64,000 bases of DNA from the NCBI GenBank assembly GCA_029216955.1, contig JANAVB010004000.1:124001-188000 (forward strand), written 5' to 3'. The first letter of the stretch is position 1. Each line of letters opens with the position of its first letter. Position numbers and translations under genes: made by a program. This DNA is from Iris pallida. Taxonomy: Eukaryota > Streptophyta > Magnoliopsida > Asparagales > Iridaceae. Below are positions 38,181-49,847 of the stretch, one piece after another. The notes under the pieces were generated by a model. It did no database searches. It saw nothing but the letters and a program-made list of their open reading frames with translations, and was not told the DNA's origin.

Positions 38181-38475
38181 TCAATTTGTAAAATTGAAAC
38201 ACTTTGAATAAGAAGCATGGTCCCGTTCATGCCGCATAAGTGTCCCAGCTGCATAGATTCATCTGTCCGCATAGGCTCTTTGCCAGGTGTCCTGACTACG
38301 TGTGCAAATCTTCATTAAATGCTCTTGATTCGTTTTGATTTAACGCCGTCTTTTGGGAGAGGATGCCAAGGGTCGGTTATGCCTTGACCGAAGCCTTTTT
38401 GCCTTTATTTTTTGAAGCGACGCGTAATCCGAGGCGTCATCCGAGACGTTTGTTCGTTTTATGGGTCTCTTTCGC

Positions 38476-38487
38476 CTATAAATAAGA
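38476..38487 (+). promoter_or_regulatory. TATA box of the antisense PMD gene in E5
   Basis: CCTATAAATAAG lies about 100 bp before the ATG at 38583. The first ATG downstream of it is the start codon, and the leader between is pyrimidine-rich, as in many plant mRNAs. Confidence 0.6.
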
Positions 38488-38582
38488 GTCTTTTAGTCCC
38501 CTTGGGTTTCTTTACCTTCTTTCTTTGCTCAAATCCCCTGTTCCAGACTTTGCTCTTCGTCTTCTTCCTTCATCGATCGATA

Positions 38583-41500
38583 ATGGCTCCCAAGAAGGTT
38601 GCTGCTGCTGCGGGCAAGAAGGCCTCATCATCCTCTGCGGCTGCGAAGGGCAAGAAGGCCGCATCTTCATCGACTGCGGCGGCGAACATGGCGACTCCTC
38701 CGCCGACTGGCGTGCCTGCTTTTCACCCTGATGTCCACCCGCCTATTGCTGGTAAGGGTCGTTTGAAAACCCTAACTGTTGCCATAGCTCTGCTGCATAC
38801 TTTATGCACAAGCCGTATGTACGAGGCTTATCGATGTGACCGCATAAGCACTTCCTCCATTGGGGTCGCATGAGCTTGTTTATACTTGATCTGAGCCGCA
38901 TATGCATTTTCGATTTGGGCCGCATAAGTGTCGCTCACTGTCGAACCGCATAAGCTCGCTTTCTTGTATCCGCGTCAGCTCGCGTGGGTCTGGCTTCGTA
39001 GGCGTGCTTAATTTGAACCGTATGAGTCTATAAGCTCGTCTGAATTTGAGTTGCATGGACTCGGCTAACTCAGAGGCGCATGCGGCTACGGTGCACAGAA
39101 CCGCATGGACGTATCTAATGCTGAGCCGCATGTGACTGTGACGACCCGAGCCGCATAGACTCAAATGATCTTTCTAATGCTTCTGTTTTCTTTGACTATC
39201 TTCTAACCTCGTTTCTTTTGTCTTTCTCCAGTGAGTCTGCCCGTAAATCCTGCTGGAAAGCTTATAGTGGGTTCAAATCAATTCGCCCTGGGCGTGCGTC
39301 TTGACGACTTAATTAAGCATGTGTTGAATCAATTCCCTACTGATGAGCCTTCGGAGAGGTTGAAGTCCATTAAGAATCAGACCCTCTATTACCTCCGTTC
39401 CATGATGAATATTGGGAAACTGGATGGAAAATACCTGAAGCCTTTGTTCCTTTTTGGTGATGCTTTAATTATCCAGAATCCTCGAGTCTTAGAGATTTTT
39501 GAAAACTGGGATTTTTCTTTGGATGGGGTGGCGATCCATATTCCTCTTATGGAACGTCATTATCCCCTGTAATGGTTCAACATGGTGTTGTTGGGCAGGA
39601 AGATGGTGTGTAATTTGACTCCTACTCAGTCAGGGATGTTGATGGACAACATCCATTATAATCCGAACATGCGGTCGGCGTACGCAGGTAGGGATTCCGT
39701 CCTCCGGTACATGATGGGTTTGGCCCCAGGCTCCTTCATGAATGTATACGGTCCCAACTTCTCATTCGCTCAAGCTGATACCTTCTTGAATCAGCTTGTT
39801 CGTAATAAATCCTATCCTGTTGGCAGGATGGCATTGCCGAACTGGATAAACCCTACTTCTACCTGGGTCCAGTTGACCACTTGGGTTCTGCAGACCTATG
39901 GAGCATTCCTGCGGGAGGTGGGGCTTTACCATGCCATTCGGGGTACTTGTCACGGACTTTCCCTTAATAAACCACTGTTCGTAGCGCTCTTGGAGACGTA
40001 TAGCCGGCGAACGGGGACGTTCTTTGTACCAGCAGGGGAGCTGGGGCTCGCTCTTCACGAGATGTATACTGTCTCTAAACTTCCGTGGGGGAATGAGCCT
40101 TTCGAGGTGTATACCCCGTCGAATGAGGAGTTCGAGGCCTTGGAGTGGCAACTCCCAGGTTCTGTTGCGGTGTATCGGGAGTTGTTGTGCCACCATAGTG
40201 CTTGTCATCAGATGGCTATAAAAACGACGGATAGCTCCGAGGGGACCGCTCCCTATACCACATCCTGGATTAATTATCTTTTTTGAGTTGATCCTTCTGG
40301 CGAAGTTACTCCTCGAGCCCCTCGAACACATGCAGAGGTAAGGGATCTGATGTCAAGTGTCAAGAAGTCGCGATCCAAGAGCGATATATTTGGGAGTCAA
40401 ACTGACTCTCTTAGTTATTTTCACTACGGAGCTGTACAGATGTCGGACAAGGTGCTTCTGGCTAGATTTTTAATGATATGGCTACGGAACTGCGTAGTCT
40501 CGGGAGGAGCGGGTTCTATCGAGAGGATTGGTCGTCATTTCATCCTCCCTGCCGTTAAACTCATATTCGGAGTTAGACTGGCCCTCCTTCCTGCTATGGT
40601 GTGCAGCGTACACCATGGTCTTCGAACATTCTCGTCCAAGGTTATTGCTCGCAAGAAGACTTTGGATTTTGAGCGCATAGAACTGCCTTTCCACTACTTG
40701 ATGGGGTGGTTGGCAATGCACTACAGGTCTTTGATGGGTCCCGGGATAGCGGAAGATGCTACAGATGAAGACGCTTTCCTCTTCAAATGGCATTGCCGGT
40801 CTTGGGAATACACCACTATGCCAGCTTGTCGAAGGGCGCTGGCGAGGGTGGATGGGTGTGACTTCTTTGTGTCTGTTCCTCCCTTTTCTGATGAGGACGT
40901 GAGGAAGGTACATCTTGACGGTACCGGGCCTTCTCACTTTCTATCTCCGGATATGCTTGCTTGGTTGCGCAATATCCGCCCCGCGCATATGGTTTATCGC
41001 AACCGAGACAATGTGTACTTGGAGCCTTACCTACCTAGTAGGTTTTCACGCCAATTTGGTTATAGCCAGTTGTTCCTTGATTGTCCCAACCCTTGTTTGG
41101 GTTTTGAAGGCAGCGTTCTTGATGGCGTCCGAGCGTGGAATTATTATGATGCTTATCATACTCGGGCCAGCTTCTCGGTTCCTGATGCTAAGGCACCGCG
41201 GGAAATTTTGTATGTAGCTGCTTTGTATCATGTTATAGCGAACAAGCCTCCTGTTAACTTTGATCCGAGTACCAGTTTTATTGTGTGTACCGGTTTAGAA
41301 GACAAGCCCAAGGGGGCTAAGGTTAGAAAGCAACTGGGGCTCCAGATTCCTCTCCCTGAATCAGAATCTTCCGGGTCGGCTGAGGAGGAGGATGATCATG
41401 ATAGCGAAGACTCCCTTTCTGGTGGGGGTAAAGAAGTAACGGATCAACCGCTTCCCACACCAGATGAACTGGCGGAAGATCCGTTGCTTACTGCACAAGA

Positions 41501-43108
41501 TGAAGTAGTGAGAGAAGAGCAGCCTTCGGCTGTGCCCGGTTCCTCACGTAAACGAGTCAGACACGAGTCTTCAGATAGTAGAGCGACCTTTTCCGTGAAG
41601 AGAGCTGCCGTTAGGTCTCGCGGATTACTTATTACCGAGAGGGGTGAAGATACAGACGCTATTCCGGAGGTAAGACCAAGTCGTAGCCATCTCTTTGTTG
41701 TAGTTTTCTTTTCTTTTGGAGATATGACTTAATCACTTTTCTTTGTAGGTGTCTGATGAACCGGCCTCTCCTGGATCGTCTACCACCCCTGAAGCTGATC
41801 CGGCCCTTGCTGCTTTGATTAGCGACATGTGTGCTACGGTCCTTTCTGCGGGGGCTCTCTCAGCGACGGCTGGAGGCTCCCAGGTTGCCGAGGTCTCGGC
41901 CCGGGGTGACGAAGGTTTCCTCGGACCCGTCTCCGAGACCGCTGATCTTCAGCAAGGCGCCGTCGATCTCGGTGCATCCCTTCTGGGTCAAATCGATTCA
42001 TGGTTGCTTTGGCCCTGCAGGTCCTGTCCCTTTACTTCCCACCATGGATGTTCTTGGGGAAGGCTCGGCCTGCCGTGATATGGGAGAAAGGAGCGTTCCC
42101 TCTCCTTTGCCGTCTTACATCGAGCAGCCTCCTGCCAGCTCTGGGCCGATGGGAATGGGGTTGGCGATGGTCTCCGCCTCATCCTCTGTAGATTATACGG
42201 CTCCGGAGGCCGACCTCTCGACCCTGCCGAGTATTCAAGTTTTGCAGGCTGCCGAAGAGGAGTTGGCCGCTGTTCAAGCGTTCTTTCGTACGGAGCTGGT
42301 TTCTCTCGTAGTAGGAGCAGCAGATTCTGTTGAGTCTTCTTCGGTGCTGCCAGCCACGCTCCCGTTGACACCGGCCTCCACGGAAACTCTGAAGGAGGTA
42401 ACGCAGAACGTGGTCGACAGTTTCTATCGTCATTTGCAAAGGGGCGTAGACGCTGCCATAGGACAGGGAACCCCATTTTCTCTATCTCTCCGTTACGCTC
42501 GGGGTCAAATTGCAACCTTGAAGTCCCTTCCTGGCGGGGTAGGATTGGCTGCACTGCTGGAACCTAAGCTGACAGAAGCTGATCAACTTGTGACCCAACT
42601 ACTGGCGATACGACAGGCGGGCTTGCCTGCTGCGATTGAGCGGGAGTGTGGCTTCCTCATTGCTGCTCGGGATAGGATTAAGCTAGCCCGAGATACTGCT
42701 GGACCAGTTGTACGTGGGGACCTTGATAAGTTCTCCGCTTCGTATGACCAGCTGGGTCGTAGAAGTCAGGCTTGCCGTGCTCGGGAAGAGTCCACTTCTC
42801 GTGGAATTGCTGATACGAAGGAGCGGATTCTTGGGCTCCAGAGGCAATTGGCCTTCTTAGAGTCAGAGCTGGAGGCTGCTCAGGCGGAGCAGGAGTCGAT
42901 TGTTCGAGAGGCCGAGAAGGTTTTCCGATCTTCCGATAGCCTGGAGCGGGCTTTTAAGAAATTTGAAGATAACTGGCAGGCTCACGCTCATCTGGAGGAT
43001 GAGGCGGTGCTGACCCGCGAGGCAGAGCGTCGAGCCTCCCAGAAGTTTGAGCGGTCGGTTGTTTTGCTGACAGACCGTCTCAGGGCATTATGTGCCCCAG
43101 AGCAGTGA
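38583..43108 (+). pseudogene. Three-exon PMD/coiled-coil gene carried antisense in E5, lightly degraded
   Basis: Exon 1 (38583-38751) encodes a Lys/Ala/Ser-rich start (MAPKKVAAAAGKK). Intron 1 (38752-39231, GTAAGG...CTCCAG, phase 1) and intron 2 (41670-41748, GTAAGA...TTGTAG, phase 0) join the exons in frame. Exon 2 (39232-41669) holds the plant mobile domain: PLFVALLETYSRRTGTFFVP, LALHEMYTVSKLPW, then YLPSRFSRQFGYSQ. An acidic and basic low-complexity tail follows (GSAEEEDDHDSEDS, SSRKRVRHES). Exon 3 (41749-43108) ends in a long coiled coil (residues from about 42790 onward). Breaks: in-frame TAA at 39570, TGA at 40284, and a one-base frameshift near 42000. Unbroken length would be about 1320 codons. 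PMD proteins are nuclear factors linked to TE silencing, and also known as TE cargo. An anti-silencing role is only a guess. Confidence 0.75.
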
Positions 43109-43648
43109 TCAGCCGTCTGTTTTCTTTGTTTTCTCTTCTTTTTTTTCTTTGTAAGGGATGTAATCCCAAATGAAGTGGTACGTTGAATTTTGAATAAATG
43201 AGCCTGTTTCAACTCATCATCTCTTTCTTGTACTTGTGGCGTCTGTGGAATTGGACTTGCTGGAGGATTATTTGTGGACCTGTTATCCTAGGCGTACCTT
43301 GGTTTTATGTACGGATAACAAGTTTGGACAGGATGTCCGGAACAGCCATGGCAAAGTGGTCATGGATGTTCTCGGTGCTTAAAAAAAGGAATGCCGTAGA
43401 GCAACTGGGCTCCCGGGGCATGGTGAGGTAGTGGATTTATGCTAAGAAGCTTAGCAAAGAAATATTTGTGGACCTATTATCCTTGGAGTACCCTGGTTCG
43501 AGATACAGATAATAGGGTGAAAGGAAAACCAACATATTTGCTCAGAGGTCATGAGGACATAGCAAGCATGAGGGTTTTACCGTGGAATCTTCCTGCTCAG
43601 AGGTAGTGAGGACATGGCAGGGGAGGTTTCACGGAAGATATTCGTGGT
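43109..43648 (+). other. 3' flank of the E5 PMD gene
   Basis: AATAAA at 43193-43198 is a plausible polyadenylation signal about 85 bp after the stop. Beyond it are two pairs of diverged repeats, TTGTGGACCTRTTATCCT (43268 and 43466) and TGCTCAGAGGTNRTGAGGACAT (43540 and 43597). There is no gene. Confidence 0.5.
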
Positions 43649-44609
43649 TGTAGGCCTTTAAAAATGACAGTCACGCTGAGTTGATCAGGACAGAGTCAAA
43701 AGTCACGCTCAGTTGATCAGGACAATATTTACAAATCACGCTGAGGAGACAGCTCATCATTTGTCAGAGAGTAATTATAATTGACAGCACAACAGTCGAA
43801 GAATGTCTCTTCGTATGCCACGTATGTACAGAATTCGAGAGATCACAGCCGTCTATTGCGTGATTTTCGAAATCTTCTTCAGCAAGACTCAACCTTCGTC
43901 AAGTTGGCGTACCAAAAGAGCTTCTTGTCATTTAATGTGACTGACAAAAGCAATCACTGTCAGAAATTTTATGTCAGTCAAGGCACGCTGAATCAAGACA
44001 GCTGGCAGTCCTATCTCAAGTCTGCGTGTATTTTGAGCTTTCCCTCAAATCTGCGTGGATTCTGAAGTTTTCTTCCTCAAGTCTGCGTGGATTTTGAAGC
44101 TTTTTTCCTCAAGTCTACGTGGATCCTGAAGTTTCCTGCCCCAAGTTTGCGTGGATTTTGAAGCTTTCTACCCCGAGTCTGCGTGGATTTCGTCTTCAAT
44201 AAGTCTGCGTGGATTTCATCAAATTGGAGTACGTGGCAGCCATGCCACTGATCTCTCGCCTGCATGTCCTGTAACTTGCACACGACTCATGCATGACTGC
44301 CATGTGTCCAACAGTTACAGGCCATGTCCAGTAACTGCTCACAACCTTGCGTATGTTAAATCCTGCATGATTTTCAACTAAGCATAGGCTGTGAAGACAG
44401 TTATCTTTTCAGTTATTATTTTTGACTCTATAAATAGAGTTCTTTTTCTCATTCATTGTACATATACATAGTTATCTACTGTCAAAATTTTGAGAGCTTT
44501 TCTTCTTCGCATAGTCCAAGGGATAAAGTGATCGTCTTCTAGATCAGATTCCTACAGTTGTAATTTTCCCAGATACACAATAAATAAAGGAATTTATTTA
44601 TGGAAAACA
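43649..44609 (+). repeat. E6 5' LTR (961 bp)
   Basis: TGTAGGCC start, GGAAAACA end. TATA CTCTATAAATAGAG at 44427-44440. Between 44016 and 44222, six or seven irregular units of about 35 bp contain AAGTCTGCGTGGATTTTGAA. TCACGCTGA or TCACGCTCA occurs several times near 43670-43745. Confidence 0.9.
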
Positions 44610-44611
44610 AA

Positions 44612-44630
44612 TTGGCGACTCTGCTGGGGA
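44612..44630 (+). other. Primer-binding site of E6
   Basis: TTGGCGACTCTGCTGGGGA two bases after the LTR. From memory this resembles the tRNA-Arg-type PBS of Ogre/Tat elements. Confidence 0.7.
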
Positions 44631-44651
44631 AAAACCATCTCCTCTTCTGAG

Positions 44652-47600
44652 ATGGTAACAACTCAATGCGACACTTCGTCAATCGGCTCGACGAAGAAGG
44701 TGATGACGATCCAATTCGATCAACTCGCCTATGAAGAAATGCAGCGGGCTAAGAGTGGTAAGCCCACTACAGCCTCCATCATCACTGCCAAGTCGAAGGG
44801 ACACTCTGTCTATGTCCCTAAGAATCAATTGGCAGCCAATGGTGAAGTCTCTACCACAGTGTCTACTCCTAACACTGGCAAGAACTCTACTGCAAGCACA
44901 CACACTCTTGTGCACTCGAAGATGACAGCAATCAAAGATCACGCTAACAATACTGGCTCCTTAGCCAAATCTATTCCAATGTGTGTCTCCAAAATTAAAA
45001 GTCACGCTGACAGTACTGGCTCCTTAGCCAAATCTGTTCCAGCGTGCAATTTTAACCCCAAAAGTCACGCTGACAGTACTGGCTCCTTAGCCAAATCTGT
45101 TCCAGCATGCAATTTCAACCCCAAAAGTCACGCTGACAGTACTGGTTCCTTAGCCAAGTCTGTTCCAGTGTGTAATTCTAAAATCAACAATCACGCTGAC
45201 AGCACTGGTTCCTTAGCCAAATCTGTTCCAGCGTGTATTTCCAAAATCAAAAGTCACGCCAACAGCACTGGTTCTTTAACCAAGCCTGTTTTAGCGTGTA
45301 TTTCATCTAAGAAGAATAGCTCTTTAGCTATCTCTTCTTTTTTGCCAAGTTCTACTAGAACTGGGAGTGGTCTTCCATACAAAGTCCCTTCGAAAAGGAA
45401 TAACTCTTTAGTTGTTTCTTCTGCTCCTGTAGTTTTTACTTCAGGAACAGCTTTGACTGACAATTTTGTTAGTCAAAGTAAAGGAGATGGTCTTTTGACT
45501 ACTCTTCCTTCTGGACATTCTATGTCTCAAAACTTGAATGAGTCTAAGAAGAAACATTCCTTAATGTCTTCTTCTATGACTTCTTCGAATTGGGCACAGA
45601 ATTTGTCTAGAAAAGGTCTATTACCAACTCCTAATCAAGGGGGTGGTTCAACTTTTCCTTCTCTGTAAATATCCAGATCAATGGAAGGAAAACTCCATGT
45701 TTCTAAAACTAATGTGTTACCTCCAACTGATCTAACAACAAAACTAAACACTTCTAGTGTTAAGAAACCATACCAGTTGGAAACAAGGATAAGAGATCCA
45801 GATGCAGAGTATGCAAGAAACTATGTGGCTCATATTAATCATTCTCTATATAATCAAGAGCCATCAAGACCCAAGAACAGGAAATATACTCCTCAATCTT
45901 TATAAATAGATTTACGAGAACATCTTCAACAGAAGAGAAGGAGTAATTCAGTGACAAAGGACCATGCTGAATGTGACTTCTATCCAAGAGTCATAATTCA
46001 ATGCAGATGTCAATCAATGGCTCATGACCATGTTGATCATGAATGTGACTTCCAGCCAAGAGTCACAATGCAATGCAGATATCAAACTAAACGACAATCT
46101 GTCTTCAATCGGATTCAGTGTGAACCTATGCCTGATGAAGATGAGCCTTTGTTTGCTTCTGTCAATATGATCTCTCGGGATGCTGGGGGTAGAGTTGATA
46201 GTCCAGATGGAGTATATAGAAATACCAGGGCAAGAGCCTTAGCTTCTAGTCAAAGAAATTTGATCTCTGAAGATGATTCTGAATTCCTTGGAGAATCTAA
46301 CTTCCTACCTCTTCCTACTGGGGGTAGTTCTCCTACAATTGACTTTGATGCACAAAGCAATGATTCAGAACAAACAACATCTACCAGTTCATCAATAATC
46401 CCTCGTACAGTCATAACTTATATGGTTGATGGGAATACTGATGAACCTTCTTCCTTGACTCCTCAAGATCGAAAAATTGCTTCTTTGGAACAACAAATGA
46501 AGTCTATGGCTGATACTATGAAGTCGATGTATGAACTCATGGCAACACAGATGCAAAATCGACAGACTGTACCAGATGCCATACCAACTGACACTGATAT
46601 GAGTCCAGTACAAGTTCCTCCAATAGTACAATCCAATACTCCTGGACAAGCTCAACCAAATCCTAGTCTCTCTGGAGCTGGATGTAGTGCTTACAATGCT
46701 GTTCCTCCTCCCAACTATTCTCTACAAGTTACAACTCCACAATCTTCCGGAGTTGTTAATGAAGAATTGAGGAATCTCAAAACTCAATTCGAGGCATTCA
46801 AACAGAAGGATGATTTACAAAGGTTAGGCATCAAACAACCTTATCCGATAGAATGGAAGCAAGTATCGTATCCTCCTAAATACAAGCCTCCCACTATCTC
46901 ATTCTATGATGGAACCACTTCTCCAAGTCAGTTTATTAATCACTTTGAAGTGATGACTGATCAACTGCAACCAAGCGACGCCCTTCTTACTCGGGTGTTG
47001 GTTGGATGTCTCAAGGGAACGGCTTATGAATGGTATAGAAGTCTCCCAGATGGGAGCATTACCTCATTTGTCGGTTTCAAACAGATGTTTCTTGAACGGT
47101 TCTATGAAGGGCTCAATGACATGACTATGTCTGCTCTTATTAGAATCAAGCAAAAAAATGAAACTACAGAAGAGTACATTGAACGGTTTTGAAGAGAAGC
47201 TCTGAAGATGCCTCTTGGAACCCCTGATGCTGTCACCATCGACACATGCAAATCAAACTTGTTGCCAATCATCAGTATGTGGACAGGATCCACCCAATTC
47301 TAAGACTGGCCTTCTTTTATAGTTAGTGCCAAGGCCGCAGAAATTAGTGCTAAAACCTTCAAAGGTTTAGGAGTGCAGATGACTCCTAAAGAAACAGGTC
47401 AAGGTACTAACAATAAAAACAATGCTCGCAAGGGAAAAGAAACTCTTGAAGTTAATCTTCAAAGCAAAGATGCATCAACTGTTCAAACTCCTACAACTCA
47501 ACAACCAAGAACACCTCGCCCTAAAGAAGAATACTCTTTCGATGACGACGATGTCCTTGGTATCTTTGAATGTCTGCTAAAAGGTAATAATATACAATTA

Positions 47601-47984
47601 CCTGAGATCAAGAAACCTGATGAAGCTGGTAAAACAGATCATCCCAAATACTGCCCATATCACAGAATGCTGGGTCATACAATTCGTACATGTTATGTAC
47701 TGAAAGGAAAGATCCAAGAAATGATTAAATCTGGAGCTATCTCTCTTACTCCAAAAGAGAAGACCGTCACCTCCAACGTCGTCTCTATGCAATTCGGAGA
47801 TTTCCCTCCTCAACTCCTTGAAAGTGGGATTGTCCCTATTCCCAAGGCAATTCTTGAAATAGTGAATATTCCTCCTCCGCAATATGAAGGATTAGTACCA
47901 GTCACTTTGGAAACAGGGGAAATCATGTGGATTCATCCTGATCTAGTGCCAGATTTTGAATCTCCTCAAAAGACTACTTCTTGA
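44652..47984 (+). pseudogene. gag: E6 gag region with 21-residue repeats, several in-frame stops
   Basis: One reading frame runs from the ATG at 44652 to 47984, broken by stops at about 45666, 45903, 47190, 47301 and 47982. The N-terminal part is a low-complexity Ser/Thr/Lys region with a six-unit repeat (SHADSTGSLAKSVPAC core). The middle holds the Ty3 Gag core (SFYDGTTSPSQFINHF, LKGTAYEWYRSLP, KQMFLERFYEGL; about 46905-47110). The C-terminal part has a zinc-knuckle variant YCPYHRMLGHTIRTC (near 47648-47692). The frame then passes straight into RT with no aspartic protease motif in between, so the protease and the N-terminal RT segment look deleted. The 338-codon N-terminal part might be a separate ORF1, as in Ogre elements. 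Confidence 0.8.
44936..45313 (+). repeat. 63-bp tandem repeat in E6 gag (six units)
   Basis: TCACGCTGACAG-type starts at about 44938, 45001, 45064, 45127, 45190 and 45253: an exact 63-bp period that keeps the frame and encodes 21 residues per unit. Confidence 0.9.
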
Positions 47985-48847
47985 AAGTCTAAAAAGACTG
48001 GCAAGATCAGAGTATGCATAGACTTCCGCGATCTCAATGCGGCATACCCTAAAGACGAATTCCCTCTACCAATCACTGATGTCATGTTTGATAATACCTG
48101 TGGATTTGAACGGATGTCATTCATGGACGGGTATTTTGGGTACAATCAGATTAAAATGTTTCCAGACGACGAGAAGCACACTTCTTTCAGAACGCCGATC
48201 AGTACATACTGTTATACAGTTATGCCATTCGGTCTCAAGAATGCAGGAGCAACTTATCAACGAGCTATGAGCACTATATTCCGTGAACATTTGCGGAAAA
48301 CAGTCGAATGCTATGTTGATGATATTGCAGTCAAAAGTCGACAAAAGAAGGATCATATCCAAGATTTGAAGACTATATTTGATCTAATGCGTAAGCATCA
48401 ATTAAAGATGAACCCTACTAAGTCCTTCTTAGGCGTCTCTAGTGGTAAATTTCTCGGCTTCGTCATTACCTCTAAAGGTATACACGTGGATCCCGAGAAG
48501 ATCAAAGCCATCCAAGAGATGTGTCCTCCACGCACCTTAAAAGAGCTACGAGGATTTCAAGGAAGGATCGCTTATATCAGGAGATTCATCTCTAATTTAT
48601 CAGGACGCTGCAGGCCATTCAACAAACTTATGAAGAAAGGTGTTTCTTTTGTCTGGAATGATGAATGTCAGAAAGCATTCGATGATATAAAACAATATCT
48701 GATGAGCCCTCCAGTATTGGTACCTCCCGTTTCAGGAATTCCATTTCTCCTATATACTCGAGCAATGAGTCATTCATTGGGTGCATTACTCGCTCAAAAG
48801 AATCAAAATGGTCATGAACAAGCCATCTACTATCTCAGTCGTACTAT
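47985..48847 (+). pseudogene. pol: E6 pol part 1: reverse transcriptase and start of RNase H
   Basis: RT motifs: IRVCIDFRDLNAAYPKDEFP (about 48006), MSFMDGYFGYNQI, TVMPFGLKNAGATYQ, and the catalytic YVDD at 48312-48323. Then FLGFVITSKGI, and the first RNase H (LLYTRAMSHSLGALLAQ, AIYYLSRTI), which lacks the usual first Asp, as is common in Tat elements. The frame is open from the TGA at 47982 to the E7 insertion at 48847 and resumes at 58528. The inserted length of 9675 plus 5 bases accounts exactly for the change of frame number. Confidence 0.9.
48843..48847. repeat. Target-site duplication of E7, left (ACTAT)
   Basis: ACTAT at 48843-48847 and 58523-58527 flank the TG...CA ends of E7 perfectly. 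Confidence 0.97.
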
Positions 48848-49792
48848 TGTTGACACAAAGTCACAGTCAACCAAATATTGACTACATTGACTAAATAATA
48901 TTTGTATTAATTCAATACGACACACGACGACTGCATTCAGTTCAAGATAGATGACAGCTCAGTCTCCGGCTCTCAGTGTGTTCTGGAGTCTGTATTTTAT
49001 AATTTCATTGAGTCTAGACTTGTGTACTCTGAGTCATGCTGAGCTCTTGGAACTTAGTCTATAACCTACCCAAAATCCCTAGCTCCACTGAACCAAACAC
49101 TGCCCAAAAAGCCCCTTTGAACCACTCTGTGCTCTGGAGACAGAGTTCGGGCCAAACTCTGCCTCCACACAGAGTTCGGGCCAAACTCTGTCCCCTAGAA
49201 ATCAGGAACCCTAATTTTAGGGTTAGCTGGTTGCTAGTTGTCCAACGGCCAAATTTTTGAATTTTTCTACCCGAATTCTGGCCGAATTCTGCCTATAAAA
49301 ACACTATAAATAGGGCATGAATTCTCTCATTTCATATCATCCAATCTTCTCTTCTCTTCTCTCTCATAAGCTCAATAAGCCATACCCTTCCCATCTACTA
49401 GCCACAAGCCTCCTAAGTCTCGAGTGCTCAGCATCTCTCAGTTAGGATTCTTGTGTAAGAGTCGAAGAAGTCGCTTGGACAATTCTAAGCAAATCGCCAC
49501 TGCGATCCTCTGTTAGAAGTTGACGTGCTCTTCTGAAGAAAAGGCACGGGTTGTAAACTACTATTTCACAAATAGTGGATTTAATCCTGAGCTAGAGTTC
49601 TCAGGCCTAGACTAGTCCTCCACGAGGGAAACCAGGTTAAAATCGCTGTGTTTGCGTATGCTCTTCTGCTCTTCATTTATTTTCCGCACTTTACTCTGAT
49701 TATTTATTGTTGGTGAAAGAGTTATTTTTAATTGGCTATTTTTCTATATAAACTCTATTCACCCCCCTCTAGAGTTGCCAAACTGTTCTTCA
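48848..49792 (+). repeat. E7 5' LTR (945 bp)
   Basis: TGTTGACACAAAG start, TGTTCTTCA end. Promoter: CCTATAAAAAC and ACTATAAATAGGG (49292-49315). Two near-palindromes (arms CAGAGTTCGG and CCGAACTCTG around one base) lie at 49141-49161 and 49170-49190. In this copy each has a CG to CA change in the right arm. Confidence 0.97.
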
Positions 49793-49794
49793 AT

Positions 49795-49806
49795 TGGTAT
49801 CAGAGC
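49795..49806 (+). other. Primer-binding site of E7
   Basis: TGGTATCAGAGC, two bases after the LTR; complementary to the 3' end of initiator tRNA-Met. Confidence 0.95.
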
Positions 49807-49847
49807 TCTGTTCTCTTTACAAGGACTAACATCCTAAGAGCTGATCC

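Larger units (their letters stand above)
37540..39160 (+). repeat. Irregular GAGCCGCAT array spanning the E5 LTR and intron 1 of the antisense gene
   Basis: GAGCCGCAT or GAACCGCA(T/G) recurs about 18 times at 20-28 bp spacing in the LTR U3 (37540-38130), three times around 38230-38270, and about 12 times inside intron 1 of the PMD gene (38810-39155). It brackets the PMD promoter and first exon on both sides. Confidence 0.8.
35093..43648 (-). mobile_element. E5: Tat-like gypsy element, 3' part, minus strand, with antisense PMD gene
   Basis: A 3.07 kb LTR (35093-38162) begins TGTCACGACCCG in the window and ends CTTCTACA. To its right lies a minus-strand polypurine tract (TTGAAGGGGGTCC) whose surroundings match the E6 polypurine region (TTGAAGGGGGTCT). 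This makes it a 3' LTR of a minus-strand element whose interior extends right. The interior visible here holds a PMD gene on the plus strand, antisense to the element. E6 interrupts it at 43648/43649 and the rest lies outside the window. The left flank GGTCT (35088-35092) should be its target duplication. The U5 end resembles chromovirus LTRs while the polypurine region resembles Tat, so a composite of two pieces cannot be excluded. Confidence 0.6.

Noticed and set aside
38583..43108. PMD gene as a functional host gene
   Set aside because: Two in-frame stops, a frameshift, and a position between a polypurine tract and another element point to TE cargo.
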